Assembly: GCA_028023455.1 (NCBI GenBank)
Contig: JAQFVV010000012.1
Span: 13,904,364-13,968,363, forward strand
DNA: 64,000 nucleotides
DNA from: Epiperipatus broadwayi
Taxonomy: Eukaryota; Onychophora; Udeonychophora; Euonychophora; Peripatidae
Reading direction: 5' to 3'
The position numbers and the translations under genes were made by a program. How positions within the stretch are numbered: position 1 is the first letter of the stretch; each line of letters starts with the position of its first letter. Shown here piece after piece: positions 25,371-36,319 of this stretch. The notes below the pieces were generated by a model. The model worked only from the letters and a program-made list of their open reading frames with translations. It searched no databases and was not told where the DNA came from.

Positions 25371-27761
25371 TGTAACAGTATCCGGTTTAAACCCTATTAT
25401 AAGGGAATTTAATAATGTACACCAACTGCCTCAGATAGGTGTGTGCTCAATATATGCCTAGATTGCATAAGTTTGGTTTTAATTATTTGATTACCGTATA
25501 TGATGAGTGATATATATATATAGAAATAAATAGATTTTTAATTTTTTTTTTGTAATGAGTATATATATATAGAAATAAATAGATTTTTAATTTTTTTTTT
25601 GTAATGAGTATAAATATCTGTTTTAGAAAAAAAAGATGGAAAGAGAAAGCAAAGAAAAAGAAAATCAATTAAGAGAAATGGTTATATGTTAATGTATTTT
25701 TTTTTTATTACTAAATGTACATTTCTTTTGGTTTTATAATCAGATGTTTTGTATTAGTGAGGGGAACAAAAGACTTTCTGCCACAAATTTTGGGTGATTC
25801 TTTGTTATTTATGATGGCTATTTGGCCCATCAAATTCCAGGAAAAGTTGTCATTTAATGTACTTTGAACAAAGAGAGCTGATCTGGCCAGGCAAAAATGT
25901 AAAAGATTAGATCAGTGAGTAAATAAGATGGTAAAAGTATTCATAGGTAATTAATAAAAGATATGAAGACTAATAAAAGAAAAAAGAAAATTCGAAAGTA
26001 AAAAAAATTATCAAGTTCAATCCGTGGGAGAGAGGACACAAGTTTTTTTTTTGATTGTCTGATCTTACGGTCTTCGACTAAACAGTTTGAGTTTGTGGAT
26101 TAGCTGAATTGCTGAGGACAATGACTTTAGAATCAAACTTACTAAAAAATGTTGAAAACCTTATTTATGGTATAGAAGCCATATGCGTGTAGGGCTATGA
26201 CCTCATGCTCCTAGTATCTAGTTGCTGTTGCGGATCACATGGATTACTTCATGGAGCAACACCAAGAAGAAAGAAAAAAAAAGACAGTTGATCTCATATG
26301 CTTACTAAATTTCAAATAAAGTCTTCATTACTGACTGCTGCCATTAGTATTCATTCCTATACTAAACCTTCAACTCAAACCATTCATTCCGGACTCTTGC
26401 AAAGAGTGCATATTTATATTACTCCAACTATAGAAGAATACCTCTCCTAAAGAAATTCCTTGGGAAATGTAAGCTTACATGTAAGAAATTAAAACATCTG
26501 TGAACGTCTGGTAAAAAAAGGTAAATGTGACTTTTATAATTGAACTTATAATCTGTAATTCAATGCTAGATTATAAATGCATACACACAAAGCTAATATT
26601 TAATATCTTAAACCATGGGCTGTGTGCTCTCGAGCTCTCATAATCATAGCTGTATATGAAGTAACTGATTGTCTAATGTTATGCAAATTTATGCAAAGTT
26701 CAAGTATTCCATTTACTGAATATAGAATAACACGTTTCCTTTCTGTTAATGGCGTTGCTATCTATTGAATTAGACTATTATCCAAGCATGCAAAGTTTAA
26801 AATCAAGTTTGTATTACAAAATTGAACTTATAATAATGTATAGTTACTCTCCAAGTTTGCTTATTCATTATTAAAATGAAAAAATAATGTGTGTCGTATA
26901 ATTGCATTTTTTTTATGCTTTTTATTGTATTTAATCTATTTTATATATTTTTTATTTATTTATTATTGTTGATATATACATTTTAATAAATCCCCTCATT
27001 GATAATAAAAAAATATAAAAGTGCTTTCTTACTTAAGAACAGTAATTATTTGCCATAATATTGATGAGTTGATTTATTGTTTGTATTGACCCTTTTTTTT
27101 TACCTTATCATTATATCTCGCAAAGTTAGCGTTGCCTGGTTTATATGAGTACACACCTTGATCTAATATACTTTAAATTCTAACCTTAAGTCCAGCCAAT
27201 AAATTGTAGCATAGAGCAGTTTTGAGTAGCAACTTAGGAAGGTCAAGGTAGTTAATGTAAATTATTTGTGAACTATTCTTAAAGCACAGATAATTTGAAA
27301 GAAGCCATATAACGAAACAAAGTTACCGGGTTTCTTTCCTATCCTTGAGATTGAGCTAACTAGGGTTGGGCACCTGATTAATTCGGTAAAATGTAATTCT
27401 TATTGCAATAGTGGGATTGGTGCTTGAGGTCAGCTTCCTCCTGGTGCTCATAAATATGCTTTTACCGCAAGCATCTTCTAGTAATAAGATAACGACCATT
27501 ACGGGAAATATATAACTAATCGTCACATAGTATACGTATATGTAATGTACAAGGTTGTCTCATAAAATTCCTGAATAGGATCAGTTCATACCTTTATTTG
27601 GTAAGGCAGATAATATTTTAGCTTTATCTACAGGTGTTATGGTGACTAAATACTGTAGTTATACTTTATCTTTTCGGCGTAATACACACCTCCATAAATT
27701 TATAGATTTATGTACATCATTTTCCGAAATACCAAAATGATACCCAGGTTTGCCTGTTAAA
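25371..27761 (+). repeat. 3' LTR of the gypsy element (2391 bp)
   Basis: Partner of 19121-21233. It is longer because of a 267-bp nested insertion (26553-26819) and a 49-bp tandem duplication around 25512-25609 (agaaataaatagattttta followed by a T run and gtaatgagta, twice). The last bases match the 5' LTR end. Confidence 0.9.
26553..26819. mobile_element. Short insertion nested in the 3' LTR
   Basis: 267 bp absent from the 5' LTR. The 15-bp string aattgaacttataat flanks it exactly on both sides (26538-26552 and 26820-26834), the mark of a target-site duplication. The insert begins ctgtaattc and ends tattacaa, so it has only about 6 bp of terminal inverted similarity (tgtaat / attaca). The TSD length suggests a retroposon. 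No coding capacity. Confidence 0.7.
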
Positions 27762-27765
27762 ATAT

Positions 27766-28683
27766 AAAGTGTGTACAAATAATTAAACATTGATTATTGT
27801 ATTATTATTATGACTTAAAGGCAAGAAAAGTGTCCATTAAGTAAGAAAGTTATATTACTCCAAAGTATATCTTTAAAGTGTAATTCAGAAAGTTGTTTTA
27901 AAAGCTTTGATTTATTATTAAATTTATTATATATCTACAGATCTCTAAGAGTTAGTGTAAAACATTCTGCAAATTAATTTTACTTCTTTAATTTTATTAA
28001 AAGAAAAAGAGAAGGATTTTTTTTCCTCATTTATTAATAGAAATAACTTGAATATTAACTTTATTAATTATAAAATTATTAATTATAATGCATCCATTAG
28101 TTTAAATGGTATAATTTTTATTTTATTTTATATTTTTTGTTATTAAATAAATAATATAGAGTTTATAAAAATGTTTTCAGTAGGTTTTGTAAATATAATC
28201 ATTCAAAAAAGATGTATTTTAAAACATCATATCATATTTGCATTAAATAAGATTGTGCAAAAAATTATTAAATTGCTTGCAATTATTTTACTGTAATATT
28301 ATGTTTAAATTTTTTTAAAATATTGATTATAAATATTTAATTGAAATAACTGTGTTAATAAAATTATATTATGATAAAGCAACTTTGGCCCACACTGTAA
28401 TAATAATAATGTTGATTTGTTGATTTACTCATTAATTGAAGAAAAAAAAATCTACTTAACAATGAAATTCCATATATGATGTGCTACAGTGAGTAGTCTA
28501 TTGGTATGAAACAAATAAAGGCCAATTAGCTTGTAATTGGTTTTGTTAAATGCACTATTGAGAGAGAGAAATATATGACTGTTGAGTTTATATATATTAC
28601 ATATTATTGTTACAAAGATGGTTCAGGGAGATACCATTCATGATTTTAAATGATATATCCCCAACTATGTCAATTGTAAAAAT
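27766..28683. other. Intronic AT-rich DNA, nothing recognised
   Basis: Very AT-rich with no supported feature. The final part may belong to the PLE fragment that follows. Confidence 0.5.
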
Positions 28684-29091
28684 ATGAACTTGATTTATTT
28701 AATAGAATATAATAAGTGCTTGAGTTGTTACATAAGTGAGTCAGCAAACAGTCTACATATTATAATGACCAACTATAGGTTTGATGTTTTACATAGTAAT
28801 GAAGATAGACCTGTTCCTAAGCATTTCAGTTTATTCAATCAGTCGATTGATGATTTGAGAGTGGTTATATTGGAAGATAATTTTTCTTCCATGAGAGAAA
28901 GAAAACAGAAGGAAAGTTTTTTTATTTTTAAATTTAAAACATTACATCCTCATGATATGAATATGAATATAGGTACTGTCACATCTTTGAATTATCTGGT
29001 TTCCTATGGATTAGTTTTTTGTTTCCTAGGGAATTATTTTATAGGTGGACTATCAGGAAAAAAAAAATATATAAAAAATATATATGTATAA
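28684..29091 (+). pseudogene. GIY-YIG endonuclease fragment of a Penelope-like element
   Basis: A 135-codon frame. Residues 3-20 (L-I-Y-L-I-E-Y-N-K-C ... C-Y-I-S-E-S) match a GIY-YIG start of the form Y-L-I-x-C-x-K-C ... Y-I-G-E-T, with the Gly changed to Ser. Then come R-F-D-V, P-V-P-K-H-F, a H/Q-S-x-x-D-L-R-V segment, R-E-R-K-Q-K-E-x-F-F-I-F-K-F-K-T-L-H-P, and a terminal D-M-N. This order is seen in the C-terminal nuclease of PLEs. The RT part is absent, so it is a 5'-truncated copy. The residues after about 100 are hydrophobic and probably not PLE. Confidence 0.7.
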
Positions 29092-30181
29092 GATATATAT
29101 GTATATAGTAAAATACATATAGTAGAATATATAGTTTTTTTGGTGTATACATATATAATAGTATATTTTTATGGTTTTTTGATATATTTTAATATATAAT
29201 AATAATGATAAATGTATGGTTTTAGTTTTTTCAAAAAAGTTTTTTTGTTAAAGAGTTTTTTTGTATTTTTTATACAAAGTTTTGTAAAGATTTTTTAGCC
29301 TATAGGAATTAGTTTTGTTATCTGATACTGTAACAGTCAGAAAACGTGTGACTCGTAAACATAGTGCAGAATTCGACCACCATACAGAACAGTAGCACCA
29401 TCGAGTAGCGAAGCCACCCATGGTACTGAGTTCGAACATAGTTTATCGGTTCCACAATACCACCCACGAAACAACGCATCTGATGCGACATTAGTAAATA
29501 TTTCCTTAGGCACGGTGGTCAGGGATATGCAAGAGACTCATGATTTTATTCTCGAGTTAGCCAATAATCAAACTAATATTAATTAAACATTCATATTTAC
29601 ATAATCGAGGAAATATTATATAGAATGGGTATCGAATAAATGAAACGTAAATGCAGACATATAGTTTAAAATTATTTATTAACACATTTTAAGAAGACAA
29701 TCATTTACTAATAATATTTTGTGGATTTAAAGCTTCAGTAGTGGGATTTGCGACATGATTATATTTTAAAGAATACATTTATTTATTTAGACATTATTTT
29801 ATATTGAGGATTTCAGTAGCGGTATTTCCGATACTGAAATGTTTACAAAAGGAATTCACTTATTTGAAGGCGTAATCTAGCTACCTAAAATTCTCGAGTA
29901 AGTATTTCTAATGCATGCCTGGAGGGATTTATACCTTTGCAATGCAAGAGTCTAAAGTATGGGTTATAAGAGTAATGGCAGACATATATTTATTTAATTA
30001 AAATATTTATTTATAACTAAGGGCAAACATTTATTTGAGAGTGATTTATGAAGATAATGCAGAGGCGGAGTGATATATAGAATAATAAAATTAAGTAAAG
30101 GAACACGTGGTACGCTTTAGAAAGGCGATATGGAATGGCAGTATATTGAAACTGCAATGCCGCGAATGGGTTTATAAGAGT

Positions 30182-30209
30182 GTCGGGCTGGTCTCTGCCT
30201 CGGCCCGAC
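30182..30209 (+). other. Hairpin, first of two repeated copies
   Basis: A 7-bp perfect stem (gtcgggc / gcccgac) around the loop tggtctctgcctcg, followed by gaagta. The same unit recurs 502 bp downstream at 30684-30711. Confidence 0.6.
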
Positions 30210-30290
30210 GAAGTAAGGTGTCACATAAGCATAACCAGGGACAAGCGGTCCGTGTCGCAGTTTTGCCGGCTGGCTGCATGACATGGTCAA

Positions 30291-30329
30291 GTCCTACGGG
30301 AGCACCCATTATGCCCGCTTGTGTAGGAC
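30291..30329 (+). other. GC-rich hairpin
   Basis: The ends gtcctac (30291-30297) and gtaggac (30323-30329) are perfect complements. Inside, cggg and cccg can extend the stem. Function unknown. Confidence 0.5.
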
Positions 30330-30683
30330 GACTGGGGTTAATTTCAACCCTGAAGAATCCGGAAATTTCACGGCGGAATGGGTCATCGCGTCTCTACAAC
30401 GTAACACATGTATACTGTATAAACGATTATGATGAGGTTTAAATAGATTTCTGACTCGGCCCTACATTACCAACATTTACTCAAGAACTCTGGCGACTCT
30501 CAAAGAAATGTGATTTTCTAGAATTATTCATTAGATTTAATAAATACAAAACATATATAAACTGGGAGTTATTACAACTAATATGCCAGCCATTTGCGAA
30601 GTAGTAGACCCTGCATTACAATAAATGATGCACTGAATGCGTGTCGATTTATATGAAAGTGAAGTTATTAAGGAAATAAGAAT

Positions 30684-30711
30684 GTCAGGCTGGTCTCTGC
30701 CTCAGCCCGAC
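30684..30711 (+). other. Hairpin, second repeated copy
   Basis: Stem gtcaggc / gcccgac with one mismatch, loop tggtctctgcctca, then gaagta. The loop and 3' flank are almost identical to the copy at 30182-30209 while other flanks differ. It lies between near-complementary strings cactgaatgcgtgtc (about 30631) and gacacgcattcactg (about 30737). Confidence 0.55.
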
Positions 30712-31997
30712 GAAGTACATATTAATGAAAATGTGACACGCATTCACTGTTTCAAACGATCATAGATTTAAACTTTGAAAATTGAGATAATTATGAGCAT
30801 GCAATAATTAAATAATAAATATAGATAAAATGTAGATTTTAAAATACGCACCCAAGATAGAATGAGGTAAGCTAGATTAGTAGAGAAATTTACACATTAA
30901 GTTAATTATTCAGTTTTAGTTATACATATGGTAGTTTTACATTTTATAATTTAGATAAGTAGTATGAAGAAGAGCTATAGCATATTATTAGAGTACTCTA
31001 GAGTTTGAACACAGACAGGTACCTGTTTTATAAGAAGTTTTCTGATTCCATTAGTTTAGCAGCAAAAGTTCACGAGTGGCAAGTTTTTCTTGTATTTAGA
31101 TATTTCATTTAATTTCACAGCAGCAGCAGCTTTCTCATTCATTTCAGGCAGCAGATCTTCATGGTGAATTTATGACAGGCAATGGAAAGATCGGCATCCG
31201 ATAGGCCATCTCCTGATGGAGAATAATCTAGGTGCTTTACTCGGTCATACCTTGGCAGGAACAAATTATTTTTATTATTTTTGGAGACTCTCAGTGATCG
31301 AGAGCAAAGCTAAAGTTTAAGTGCATGTCTCCAGCAAGTCTAAGATGGCCTCTTTTTTTATCTTGATCCTTCACATTTTTGTTAAGGTATTTTTAGGTTC
31401 TACTTAATCTGCCCTGAGGATAATCAATGCATTTTGTTGGTTTTTTAATTAAAGAAAGCTGCCGTTCTATTGTTTACATTTTACATTTACTAATTATATT
31501 TTGGGGTATTTTTCTTTAATTAATCTATTATCTATCACTGACTGATGCTTTTCAATTTCAAAGACAAAAAGGAAACATAAGATTATTTTAACTTTTAATT
31601 AAATATTACATCAGATTTTTTTAGAATTATTATTAAACGAAATTTAAACAAAGCAATAAATACGAACTTTATAATCCAAAATAAATGATTAAAATTATAC
31701 AAAATTATATAGCTAAAAGAAATCTAAATTATATGATTTTATCCCTATTTATTGCCTTTAATTTGAGATCGAAATGTGTGCGTGTTTATGCTGAATTCTA
31801 CATATATTTATACATTTTTAATATTGTTACACACACAATTCGATATCAAAAAGTTTAAATTTGGGCGGGATAGACCGGTCAGTGAGAGACGACAGAAAAA
31901 GGTGAAACTTAAGATTCGAATATGAATCTTACTGTTTCAATACATAACTGTTTGTAATATTTTAGTGTTTAAATTCTGGAAATAGCCATTTTGCTAT

Positions 31998-32039
31998 GCT
32001 TTATGATGAAAACCAGTCTGCTGGTTGAAATATTAAAGC
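31998..32039 (+). ncRNA. Hammerhead-ribozyme-like motif
   Basis: The order is gcttta, tgatga, a 6-bp helix aaccag / ctggtt closing tctg, gaaa, tatt, aaagc. This fits a type I hammerhead with a short helix III: the conserved CUGAUGA is present except that the first C is A, GAAA is intact, and gcttt pairs with aaagc as helix I. Such motifs are known in the terminal repeats of Penelope-like elements. It may be the 3' end of the PLE whose nuclease fragment is at 28.7 kb, separated from it by the later 2.5-kb insertion; that link is inference. Confidence 0.55.
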
Positions 32040-32504
32040 AGCTTTTTAGAGAAGTAATTGTGTGTTTTTTATTATTACACTTTGATAGACAAGTGTCAAA
32101 CTTTCTATACTTAAAATTTTGAAAATACCTATTAAAATTGTGATAAATAGATTAATAATTATTACTAATTGTTTATTATACTAGAGATTATTCCTAGCCC
32201 AGATAGTTAAAGCTTAATATATTCATATGTTTATTAAACATAAACATATGAAATAACTCAACTTCATCTTTCTTTTTCCACATGTAATATCAATTTTAGA
32301 TATTCTTAAAATTTCCACTCCATCACACATTCTTGAAATTTCTATATTGTTTTTGTGCTATTTTTTATTATTTATTTATCTAATTTCTTAATTTCATTTA
32401 ATAAAAAAAAATGTTTCTATAATATCTAAAGAATTAATTTTTATAGTATTTTTTTTTTGCTATCATTTCACTGTTTTCAGTATATTCTTCATTTTTATTT
32501 ATAG

Positions 32505-32615
32505 TGCTATGATTTAAGGTTTCCAGAATTATCTTTGACTTTAACTCGATTGGGAGCTCAAATCCTTACTTATCCTTCTGCATTTACTCAAGTTACAGGA
32601 ATGGCTCACTGGGAG
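32505..32615 (+). CDS. NitFhit: NitFhit exon: catalytic Cys of the Nit domain
   Basis: A 37-codon exon, phase 0 to phase 0, between acceptor tttatttatag and donor gtaaag. It opens with the catalytic cysteine (TGC at 32505-32507) in C-Y-D-L-R-F-P-E-L, the nitrilase nucleophile motif of the Nit branch. It continues G-A-Q-I-L-T-Y-P-S-A-F and G-M-A-H-W-E, both highly conserved. The catalytic residue is the very first codon, so splicing from the 10.3-kb exon across a 22-kb intron must be exact. The frame is open. Confidence 0.96.
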
Positions 32616-32711
32616 GTAAAGTCTTTCTTATATACATGTTATAGTTAGAAAAGAGGGGAGAATCATAATATTAATTAAACTTCAATTCTTTTTTAATCAA
32701 TTTTCTTGAAG

Positions 32712-32813
32712 CCATTACTGCGAGCGCGTGCCATAGAAAGCCAGTGTTATGTAATAGCAGCTGCCCAGACCGGGTCCCATAATGCCAAAAGATTTTCCTA
32801 TGGACATGCCATG
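32712..32813 (+). CDS. NitFhit: NitFhit exon: Nit domain segment
   Basis: A 34-codon exon after a 96-bp intron, with acceptor ttttcttgaag and donor gtaagt. Translation [13 protein letters not shown], then A-A-A-Q-T-G and S-Y-G-H-A-M, matches the conserved Nit region after the H-W-E motif. Its first residue is Pro where the family usually has Val or a similar residue. No stops. The next exon is 7.2 kb downstream, across a pogo-like element and a PLE palindrome. Confidence 0.96.
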
Positions 32814-33408
32814 GTAAGTGATAAGCTTTTTATAGTTATGTATTTATATAAACACATTTCATGATAAAAATATTTCACACTTGCAAAGTAATATATATAA
32901 ATTTAACCTTAATATAAAGGATTTAGATTTCACAAAAGTAAAGCAAATATATTGGAATTGAAAATTAAGAAAAAATTGTGCAATAGTTTTATAAAATTTC
33001 AATGCATTTGCGGTGACTACTGGCAAGCATCAATTAATACTTCAGTTCATTCCAATCACTTCTGGCAATGATTATATTAATGATCAAAACTATTATGATG
33101 ATTTACATTTGTAGATCTAGATTTTCATGTAATGGCTTAACAAACAAAGCATTTTTGAGGTAACTCTATTAGAAAATGTTACTTAGTGTCAGATCTGCTG
33201 AAAGATAAAGCTGTCATACAAATGCTATTTATATATCATTATCACACTTATGGAAAGGTTCTTTTTGAAAAATAAAAACAGCCCTGTTATCTTTCAATTA
33301 TAGTATATCTACAATATATATTGTTATTACAATTGATTCATTGAAAAAAAAAAGAAAAGAGAGATCTGTAATTCTTTTCACATGCCATTGAGTTGGGAAC
33401 CAATTATA

Positions 33409-33554
33409 ACGGTCAGGGAGATCTTGGAAGTTTGGTTCTTTCCGTATCTGCCATACAGGGTGCCACCAGGCTATTGGAACCTGGAAAATTTATGTAGTAG
33501 GCAGATACGTACTATTAAGATCCAAATTTTACATATATATTTTATTACGACCGT
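33409..33554 (+). other. Nested-complementarity segment (possible structured RNA or element core)
   Basis: Four complementary pairs are nested in order: acggtc 33409-33414 with gaccgt 33549-33554; agatctt 33419-33425 with aagatc 33517-33522; cgtatctgcc 33443-33452 with ggcagatacg 33500-33509 (10 bp, perfect); and ccagg 33466-33470 with cctgg 33480-33484. The block is GC-richer than its flanks. Family unknown. Confidence 0.5.
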
Positions 33555-35308
33555 CAGCCCAGTTACTAGCTCGCGGAGCAGCAGAGATAATTTTTAATAT
33601 TAAAAATAAAAGAAGCCACTGCCAGTAGTAACACACACAAACATTTATTAAACATATATAAAATTTAGAATTATCTATTTTAGTGTAACTTTACTTTAAA
33701 TTTTTTTTTATTATAAAACATTATAACTTTACATTAGATTTTAATTTACAATTTAACTTTTATTTTAGAAGTTCGCACAGATGAATTTAATATTTTATTA
33801 GTGTCGAGTATGAATAGACTACATAGATTGCATTTGAAAAGAAAAATATTCTATCCCTTATTTAACCTTAGGCCAAAAGTTCGCAGTCAAACCAACACCA
33901 ATCTATCTGATATATCGATGTATTCAATGCAGCATGAATATGACAGCACAATACCATACTGTCAGGAATGCACATCTGAACAGCATGGTTATAGAGAAGA
34001 AATTGTCTCTCGTCCAGTACAGGAATGTTACATCTGTCTGGCGAGAAGAACAATAAAAAAAAAAACTCCATAGGAAGGGATTGCGGTCCTTTTTGCCATC
34101 TTACTATCCCATTCCATAGGCTAAAGGGGTGATCCAAGGAGCAGGGAATACGTCTGCTTTTGATGGTCAGTACGAAATGGGACTTATTTTGCCCAAGTGC
34201 GGTGTATAATGTGATCCTGCATGTAGCGGATCTTCATACTACATTTACTAATTACACCAATATATCCAATCCATTAACCCAATTTAACTACGAAACAAAT
34301 AACCTAAGATTTACCCTCCCTTAAACTAACTTAACTTTATGAATCTATGCAGCCATTCACGCCCGACTTAAATTTAACATGATTTAATTAAAAGTTTAGC
34401 TTAACAGAAAAAAAAAAAATCATAATAAAAACTTAAAAGAATGGAAAAAATAAATTAATGGAAATGATTTTAAAAAAATAATACATTCAATAAAAATAAT
34501 TAATAAATAATTTAGTCAGATAGGAAATTCTATTTCTATTTAAATATTGAAAAGTTTAGAATTTAGAGTTCTTACTGTTTTCAAATACTGGAAAGTTTTA
34601 GAATTAATGTTTATTAGTTATATATATAGTTTTTACAGTTTTAAAAAGTTCATCCTTAACAGTTGCTTGCCATTTGGGATCCAGTGTTAATTGCCCCGAT
34701 GTCCTGGGGAGACCGGTATGCTGTTGGCTATTTTATTGATTTATCCAGAGGTCCTTTACTTTAGCTGGTATTTTATTTCTGGGCCCTGATAGCCTGTGAT
34801 CCGCAATATGGGAAAACGATGTCATTTCTTTTTTTTGTAGAAAAACTGAAGGAATTGAAAGTGCGTCTTTCATTCCCTTCTCCTTCAACTCTCTCTGACT
34901 TAACACATATCACACCTCTCTCTATCACTTCTCTACCTCTTTTTCCAAACTTTTCCTTTTATATTAAACTTTCAGATCGAGTGACATTACGTTATGATGA
35001 TGATGATCCTTTCGTTGAGGTCCGTTTCCCGAGGGATTTCTTTTATTGGCTATTCTGCTCCCATTGTTTTTCCTTTCCTATCTGACCTTTAATTGTACAT
35101 TTTGAGATGACCAAGGGCTAGTTTACTTTAGTTAATTGAAAATAATCATTTCCATTTTACACAATAGCATTAATTAAATTATTGTACATTGTTTTTATCT
35201 TTAAATCTTTTAAGTCTTTTTTTCTGAAAATTTAGTTTTAAAATACTTTTTTTTTTCTCTTTAATAGTTTTCTTTTAATAATTTTTCATCTGTGCAATTT
35301 TATATATA
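33555..35308. other. Intronic block, part GC-richer, unassigned
   Basis: No recognised gene. A 90-codon frame at 33801-34073 has several Cys (C-Q-E-C, C-Y-I-C) but no domain I can name, and no clear start or splice context. Around 34676-34800 is a GC-richer patch with a small hairpin (ccccgatgtcctgggg). The block from about 33380 to 34800 may be one degraded element of unknown class. Confidence 0.35.
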
Positions 35309-36170
35309 CACCTGGGTCTCTTTTTACGCGGACTTATTTAACACGATTTTGAAGTTACGTGATTTCTGTTTCACCGGAAGTCAATTTCCGATAATGCGCT
35401 ATTACTTTAAATAATAAATTTCACACGCTTACGTTATATTGAAAGTAATAGCACATTATTGGAATTCGACTTTCATCTTAGTAATTTCAATATTTTCAGT
35501 GCTTTATAATAGTAAGATTTTATGCAATAATGAAATTAAAATCATTATTTCCACATTTTATGTATACACATATTAAATTTTACAAGATTATAATGTAAAT
35601 TTGTTCAAATATTGTGCGTGTTAATTTTGCATTTAAAATCACATTCTGTTTTTGTTTTTTAAAAAAGAACGTTATTATTTTCTTATTAATGATACTAATC
35701 ATTAATGTACTCTTAAATTCCAAGGAGAGCTAAATGGCTGTACGTCTGGATATCGCGAGCTTCGTAAACAATTAATAAAATCATCATCTCAAAGATTAAT
35801 TACTAATTATGTTGTCACCAGAAAATCATAATAATTAAAACGTGTATAAAAAAATGTAAATTACTGTACTTTAAATTATGCATAAAAATATATTATTTTG
35901 AATAAAATTAAATATTATAGTTAAAAAAAGGTTGTCTTGTATCAATTTTTTTCAAATTTGAAATTTTTTATGAGTCATATTTTATTTCCTTATTTTTTTT
36001 TGCGCGAATTTTAAAGTAATTTTACGTTGGTGCTTTGCTTTTACGCGAATTTTGAAAAATCACAGACCGCACCCCCCCCTTTTCAATGTAAGTTACGTCT
36101 ATTTTTGTGCGATTTCGTTTGCGCGTGTTTTCTGTGGAACCTATCTATCCCGTAAAACGAGACCCAGGTG
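35309..36170. mobile_element. pogo/Tigger-like DNA transposon, non-autonomous (862 bp)
   Basis: The terminal inverted repeats are cacctgggtctctttttacg at the left and cgtaaaacgagacccaggtg at the right. TA target duplications lie directly outside (35307-35308 and 36171-36172). Both ends are rich in tacgcg/gcgcgaatttt-type strings, typical of pogo/Tigger termini. No transposase frame is present, so it is a MITE or internally deleted copy. Confidence 0.8.
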
Positions 36171-36262
36171 TATAAAGTTTAGATGACTTTTAATTTTCAA
36201 TTTTAAAAACAAATTTTTTTATTTGCGAACTTTATTTTTAATTTGTAATTTTACTTATAATA

Positions 36263-36288
36263 ATGTAACGGCATGTATGCCCGTTACA
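36263..36288. repeat. Short palindrome abutting the PLE palindrome
   Basis: The sequence tgtaacggcat followed by gta and tgcccgttaca folds into a stem of about 11 bp with one bulge. It lies directly outside the left arm of the PLE at 36289 and has no counterpart outside the right arm. Confidence 0.5.
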
Positions 36289-36319
36289 ATATAGATAAAA
36301 CAATATTTTTGGGTACGAA

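Larger units (their letters stand above)
19121..27761 (+). mobile_element. Complete but decayed Ty3/gypsy LTR retrotransposon
   Basis: An element of 8641 bp has two long related LTRs (19121-21233 and 25371-27761) and an internal region with gag, protease, RT, RNase H and integrase remnants in gypsy order. LTRs start tgtaacagta and end gcctgttaaa. A 4-bp target duplication, atat, lies at 19117-19120 and 27762-27765. The purine-rich caggggatat immediately before the 3' LTR is a likely polypurine tract. The coding region has many stops and frameshifts, and the LTRs differ by many substitutions and indels, so it is an old, inactive insertion in a NitFhit intron. Confidence 0.92.
29329..31831 (+). 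mobile_element. Candidate LTR or LTR-like insertion with GC-richer structured core
   Basis: The block begins tgtaacagtcag and ends attgttaca, giving TGTAACA...TGTTACA ends, and is richer in GC than its surroundings. A 111-codon open frame at 30107-30442 resembles nothing I know and is probably fortuitous. Hairpins lie at 30182-30209, 30291-30329 and 30684-30711. I found no matching short target duplication and no second copy, so ends and class are tentative: solo LTR, or a non-autonomous element. Confidence 0.4.

Noticed and set aside
30107-30442. 111-codon open frame in a GC-richer block
   Set aside because: No recognisable domain, and the block is full of hairpins inside a likely transposon. 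GC-rich composition alone explains the missing stops.
33801-34137. 90- and 89-codon frames on opposite strands, one with Cys pairs
   Set aside because: They overlap each other, match no zinc-finger spacing I know, and lie in decayed repeat sequence.
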